This document shows positions 61,585 through 64,000 of a stretch of DNA of 64,000 nucleotides, one piece after another. Under the pieces are notes generated by a model. The model was not told where the DNA came from, ran no database searches, and was given only the letters and a program-made list of their open reading frames with translations. Position 1 is the stretch's first letter. Each line of letters begins with the position of its first letter. The position numbers were made by a program, and so were the translations under genes. The stretch covers positions 1,364,001 through 1,428,000 of the forward strand of contig CP040678.1 of the NCBI GenBank assembly GCA_005954745.1. The letters run 5' to 3'. Source of the DNA: Halostella pelagica. Lineage in GTDB: Archaea; Halobacteriota; Halobacteria; Halobacteriales; Natronoarchaeaceae.

Positions 61585-62733
61585 ATGAAACTGCACGAGT
61601 ACCAGGCGAAGCAGGTCTTCGCCGACGCCGGAATCCCGACGCCAGCGGCCGAACTCGCGGAGAGCGTCGACGAGGTTCTGGCTGCCGCCGAGGATATCGG
61701 GTATCCGGTAGCCGTCAAGGCGCAGGTACAGGTTGGCGGACGGGGTAAAGCCGGCGGGATCAAACTCGTCGAGAACGATGACGAGGCGCGCGAGGCCGCC
61801 GAGGACATCCTCGGAATGGACCTCAAAGGCATTCACGTGGACCGCGTGCTCGTCGAGGAAGCCGTCGACTTCACGAACGAACTGTACGTCGGCGTCACCA
61901 TGGACCGCGGCGAGGGCAAACCCGTCGCGATGGTGTCGACCCGCGGCGGCGTCAACATCGAGGAGGTCGCCGAGGAGGACCCCGACGCTATCGTCCGCGA
62001 ACACGTCGACCCCGCGTTCGGGATGCACCCGTATCAGGCTCGTAAGGCCGTCTACGAGGCCGGCGTCGACCGCGCCGTCGCGAACGACGTCGCGAGCGTC
62101 CTCCGGACGCTCTACCAACTATGGGAGAGCAGGGACGGTAGCGATGCCGAGATCAACCCGCTGATGGTGACGGCCGACGACGAGGTCATCGCGGCCGACG
62201 CCGTCATGAACATCGACGAGGACGCGCTCTTCCGTCAGCCCGAACTCGCCGAGATGGAAGACGAGTCCGCGGGCGGCGACGCGCTCGAACAGAAAGCGGA
62301 CGAGTACGGCTTCGATTACGTCCGTCTCGACGGGAACGTCGGCATCATCGGAAACGGTGCCGGTCTCGTCATGACGACGCTCGACCTCGTGGACCACTAC
62401 GGCGGTTCGCCCGCTAACTTCCTCGACGTCGGCGGCGGCGCGAAGGCGGAACGCATCGCGAACGCCCTCGATATGGTGTTCTCCGACGACAACGTAGACA
62501 GCGTCGTGTTCAACATCTTCGGCGGTATCACCCGCGGCGACGAGGTCGCCCGGGGTATCAACGAGGCGCTGGAGCAGTTCGACGAGATCCCCAAACCCGT
62601 CGTCGTCCGACTCGCGGGCACGAACTGGGAGGAAGGCCTCGAGATCCTCAACGAGGACCTCGTGACGGTCGAACAGACGCTCGAAGACGCGGTACAGCGT
62701 GCGGTCGAGTACGCAGAGGAGGTGGAAGCATGA
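61585..62733 (+). CDS. sucC: Succinyl-CoA synthetase (ADP-forming), beta subunit
   Basis: In the TCA cycle this subunit binds nucleotide and, with SucD, forms ATP from succinyl-CoA. The 382 residues contain an ATP-grasp domain: [52 protein letters not shown] and EINPLMVT. The C-terminal CoA-ligase-like part has [18 protein letters not shown] and [15 protein letters not shown]. Its stop overlaps the sucD start by four bases (ATGA). Confidence 0.96.
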   Translation: MKLHEYQAKQVFADAGIPTPAAELAESVDEVLAAAEDIGYPVAVKAQVQVGGRGKAGGIKLVENDDEAREAAEDILGMDLKGIHVDRVLVEEAVDFTNELYVGVTMDRGEGKPVAMVSTRGGVNIEEVAEEDPDAIVREHVDPAFGMHPYQARKAVYEAGVDRAVANDVASVLRTLYQLWESRDGSDAEINPLMVTADDEVIAADAVMNIDEDALFRQPELAEMEDESAGGDALEQKADEYGFDYVRLDGNVGIIGNGAGLVMTTLDLVDHYGGSPANFLDVGGGAKAERIANALDMVFSDDNVDSVVFNIFGGITRGDEVARGINEALEQFDEIPKPVVVRLAGTNWEEGLEILNEDLVTVEQTLEDAVQRAVEYAEEVEA

Positions 62734-63599
62734 GCGTTCTTGTAGATGATGACACCCGCGTTATCGTGCAGGGTATCACCGGCGGCGAGGGCAAGTTCCA
62801 CGCCGAACAGATGATCGAGTACGGGACCAACGTCGTGGCCGGTGCCGTCCCCGGGAAGGGAGGCCAGGAAGTCGACGGCGTCCCCGTCTACGACACCGTC
62901 GAAGGGGCCGCGCGCGAGGAGGACGCCGACGCGTCGGTCATCTTCGTCCCGCCGGCGTTCGCCGGCGACGCTGTGTTCGAGGCGCTCGACGCGCCGATCG
63001 ACCTCGCGGTCGCGATCACGGAGGGCATTCCGACGCAGGACATGGCCAAGGTGAACAAGCGCCTCGGCGAAGTCGACACCCGTCTGATCGGGCCGAACTG
63101 CCCCGGCATCATCACGCCGGGCGAGGCGAAACTCGGCATCCTGCCCGGCAACATCTTCTCTTCGGGCAACGTCGGTCTCGTCTCCCGCTCCGGGACGCTG
63201 ACCTACCAGGTCGTCGACAACCTGACCGACCGCGGTCTGGGCCAGACGACCGCCATCGGCATCGGCGGCGACCCCATCATCGGCACGGACTTCGTCGACG
63301 CCCTCGAACTGTTCGAGGCCGACGAGGACACCGAAGCAGTCGCCATGTGCGGGGAGATAGGCGGCGAGGACGAGGAGCAGGCCGCGAAGTACATCGCCGA
63401 ACACATGGACACGCCCGTCGCCGGATTCATCGCCGGCCGCACGGCCCCGCCGGGCAAGCGCATGGGCCACGCCGGCGCTATCGTCTCCGGTAGCGGCACC
63501 GGGACCGCCGAGTCCAAGATCAACGCCCTCAACGACGCGGGCGTCCCCGTCGGCGACACGCCCGAGGAAGTCGCCGACCACATCGAAGACCTGCTGTAA
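62730..63599 (+). CDS. sucD: Succinyl-CoA synthetase (ADP-forming), alpha subunit
   Basis: The alpha subunit binds CoA and carries the phosphorylated histidine. The 289 residues show the CoA-binding Rossmann part ([22 protein letters not shown]), [35 protein letters not shown], and the active-site region [23 protein letters not shown] with the phospho-His in GHAGAI. It is co-translated with sucC. A hairpin with a T run follows the stop. Confidence 0.97.
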   Translation: MSVLVDDDTRVIVQGITGGEGKFHAEQMIEYGTNVVAGAVPGKGGQEVDGVPVYDTVEGAAREEDADASVIFVPPAFAGDAVFEALDAPIDLAVAITEGIPTQDMAKVNKRLGEVDTRLIGPNCPGIITPGEAKLGILPGNIFSSGNVGLVSRSGTLTYQVVDNLTDRGLGQTTAIGIGGDPIIGTDFVDALELFEADEDTEAVAMCGEIGGEDEEQAAKYIAEHMDTPVAGFIAGRTAPPGKRMGHAGAIVSGSGTGTAESKINALNDAGVPVGDTPEEVADHIEDLL

Positions 63600-63624
63600 G
63601 CGGCGGTTCGCCGCTCCCGTTTTT
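63600..63624 (+). terminator. Hairpin and T-run after sucCD
   Basis: GCGGCG-gtt-CGCCGC (63600-63614) forms a perfect 6-base stem directly at the sucD stop, followed by TTTTT at 63620-63624. It is a convincing termination signal for the sucCD transcript. Confidence 0.6.
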
Positions 63625-63662
63625 GTCGACAGCTTCAATCCGTCCGCCGCCGAGCGACGACC

Positions 63663-63974
63663 ATGGCTCGCGAATACGATAAACTGGTCCGGGACCGGAT
63701 CCCGGAGATAATCGAGGCAGACGGCGAGACGCCGGTCATCCACGCGGCGGCTAACGGAGAGTACGAACGCCGACTCCGGGAAAAACTCGACGAGGAAACC
63801 GCCGAGTTCTACGAAGACGGCCGCGTCGAAGAGTTGGCCGACGTACTGGAAGTCGTGTACGCCCTCTGCGACCTGAAAGGCGTCTCGGCGGAGCGACTGG
63901 AAGCTATCCGGGCCGAGAAAGCCGAGGAACGCGGACGGTTCGAGGAGCGTATCGTGTTAGATCGCGTTGAGTGA
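63663..63974 (+). CDS. MazG-like nucleotide pyrophosphohydrolase
   Basis: The product is 103 residues. KLVRDRIPEIIEADGETPVIH is the typical start of a small MazG/PRA-PH-like family, and EKLDEETAEFYEDGRVEELADVLEVVYALCDLKG carries the metal-binding ExxE...ExxD residues. It probably removes pyrophosphate from non-canonical NTPs or phosphoribosyl-ATP (HisE-like). The RDRIPEII form points to the house-cleaning group rather than to HisE. It lies after the sucCD terminator. Confidence 0.88.
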   Translation: MAREYDKLVRDRIPEIIEADGETPVIHAAANGEYERRLREKLDEETAEFYEDGRVEELADVLEVVYALCDLKGVSAERLEAIRAEKAEERGRFEERIVLDRVE

Positions 63975-64000
63975 TCCAACTTTCGCGTCAATCCTATCGG

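Noticed and set aside
62397-63743. 448-codon frame antisense to sucC/sucD
   Set aside because: sucC and sucD are unmistakable on the forward strand; this is GC-driven open antisense sequence.

Overview
The window reads as chromosomal DNA of a halophilic archaeon (class Halobacteria). GC is high, the predicted proteins are rich in Asp and Glu, many exported proteins carry twin-arginine (Tat) signals or Tat lipoboxes, and several promoters place a TATA box 25-30 bases before the start codon with no leader. The genes also include archaeal or haloarchaeal hallmarks: Rpo11, SRP19, Gar1, MBF1, an archaeal presenilin-type protease, HflX and a PGF-CTERM-type substrate-binding protein.

Layout. 1-8.8 kb: a truncated rhomboid protease, rpoL, a zinc-ribbon/CAP membrane protein, hisF, small regulators, a sulfite-oxidase-like molybdoprotein, a metallo-hydrolase and a very acidic 794-residue coiled-coil protein. 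8.9-17.7 kb: more variable, with two lower-GC Tat-exported proteins of unknown function, a HisG-like protein, a large FG-GAP secreted protein and a promoter with a TTAGG/CCTAA operator driving a small ORF and an FAD oxidoreductase. 17.7-19.2 kb: a DUF5805-like gene and a tyrosine recombinase. 19.5-28.3 kb: a probable metal or cofactor uptake neighbourhood, with a DyP-peroxidase-like lipoprotein and a P19/Tp34-like lipoprotein sharing an upstream element, an unusual polytopic membrane protein, a secreted beta-propeller and a BtuCDF-type ABC transporter.

28.4-52.5 kb is mostly ordinary core and accessory genes: srp19-gar1, presenilin, ornithine-cyclodeaminase family, MFS transporter, CorA, a Zn/Cd/Pb-type P-ATPase, a DnaJ/zinc protein, a TIR protein, PadR, tpiA, mbf1, a membrane-lipid synthase, a P-loop kinase, hisC, hflX, a GMC oxidoreductase with its small subunit behind a second perfect TTAGG/CCTAA operator, an FAH-family hydrolase and a large M14 peptidase. 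One gene near 40.6-41.0 kb is broken by three frame changes.

A tRNA-Glu(UUC) at 52.6 kb has a repeat of its 3' end 145 bases further on. It is followed by an AT-rich island to about 55.7 kb that encodes a DUF3006-like protein, a stand-alone ComEC-type metallo-beta-lactamase and a HEAT-like protein. From 55.8 to 58.1 kb, two diverged 118-bp direct repeats flank a second PadR regulator and a Tat lipoprotein. The window closes with CoaD, an F420-dependent oxidoreductase, small proteins, sucCD with a clear terminator and a MazG-like pyrophosphohydrolase.

Common threads are metal and redox handling (possible DtxR-like operators at 16.85, 27.10 and 48.78 kb, DyP/P19 proteins, BtuCDF, the P-type ATPase) and repeated insertion activity around the tRNA. 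All assignments come from reading motifs; no database search was run.
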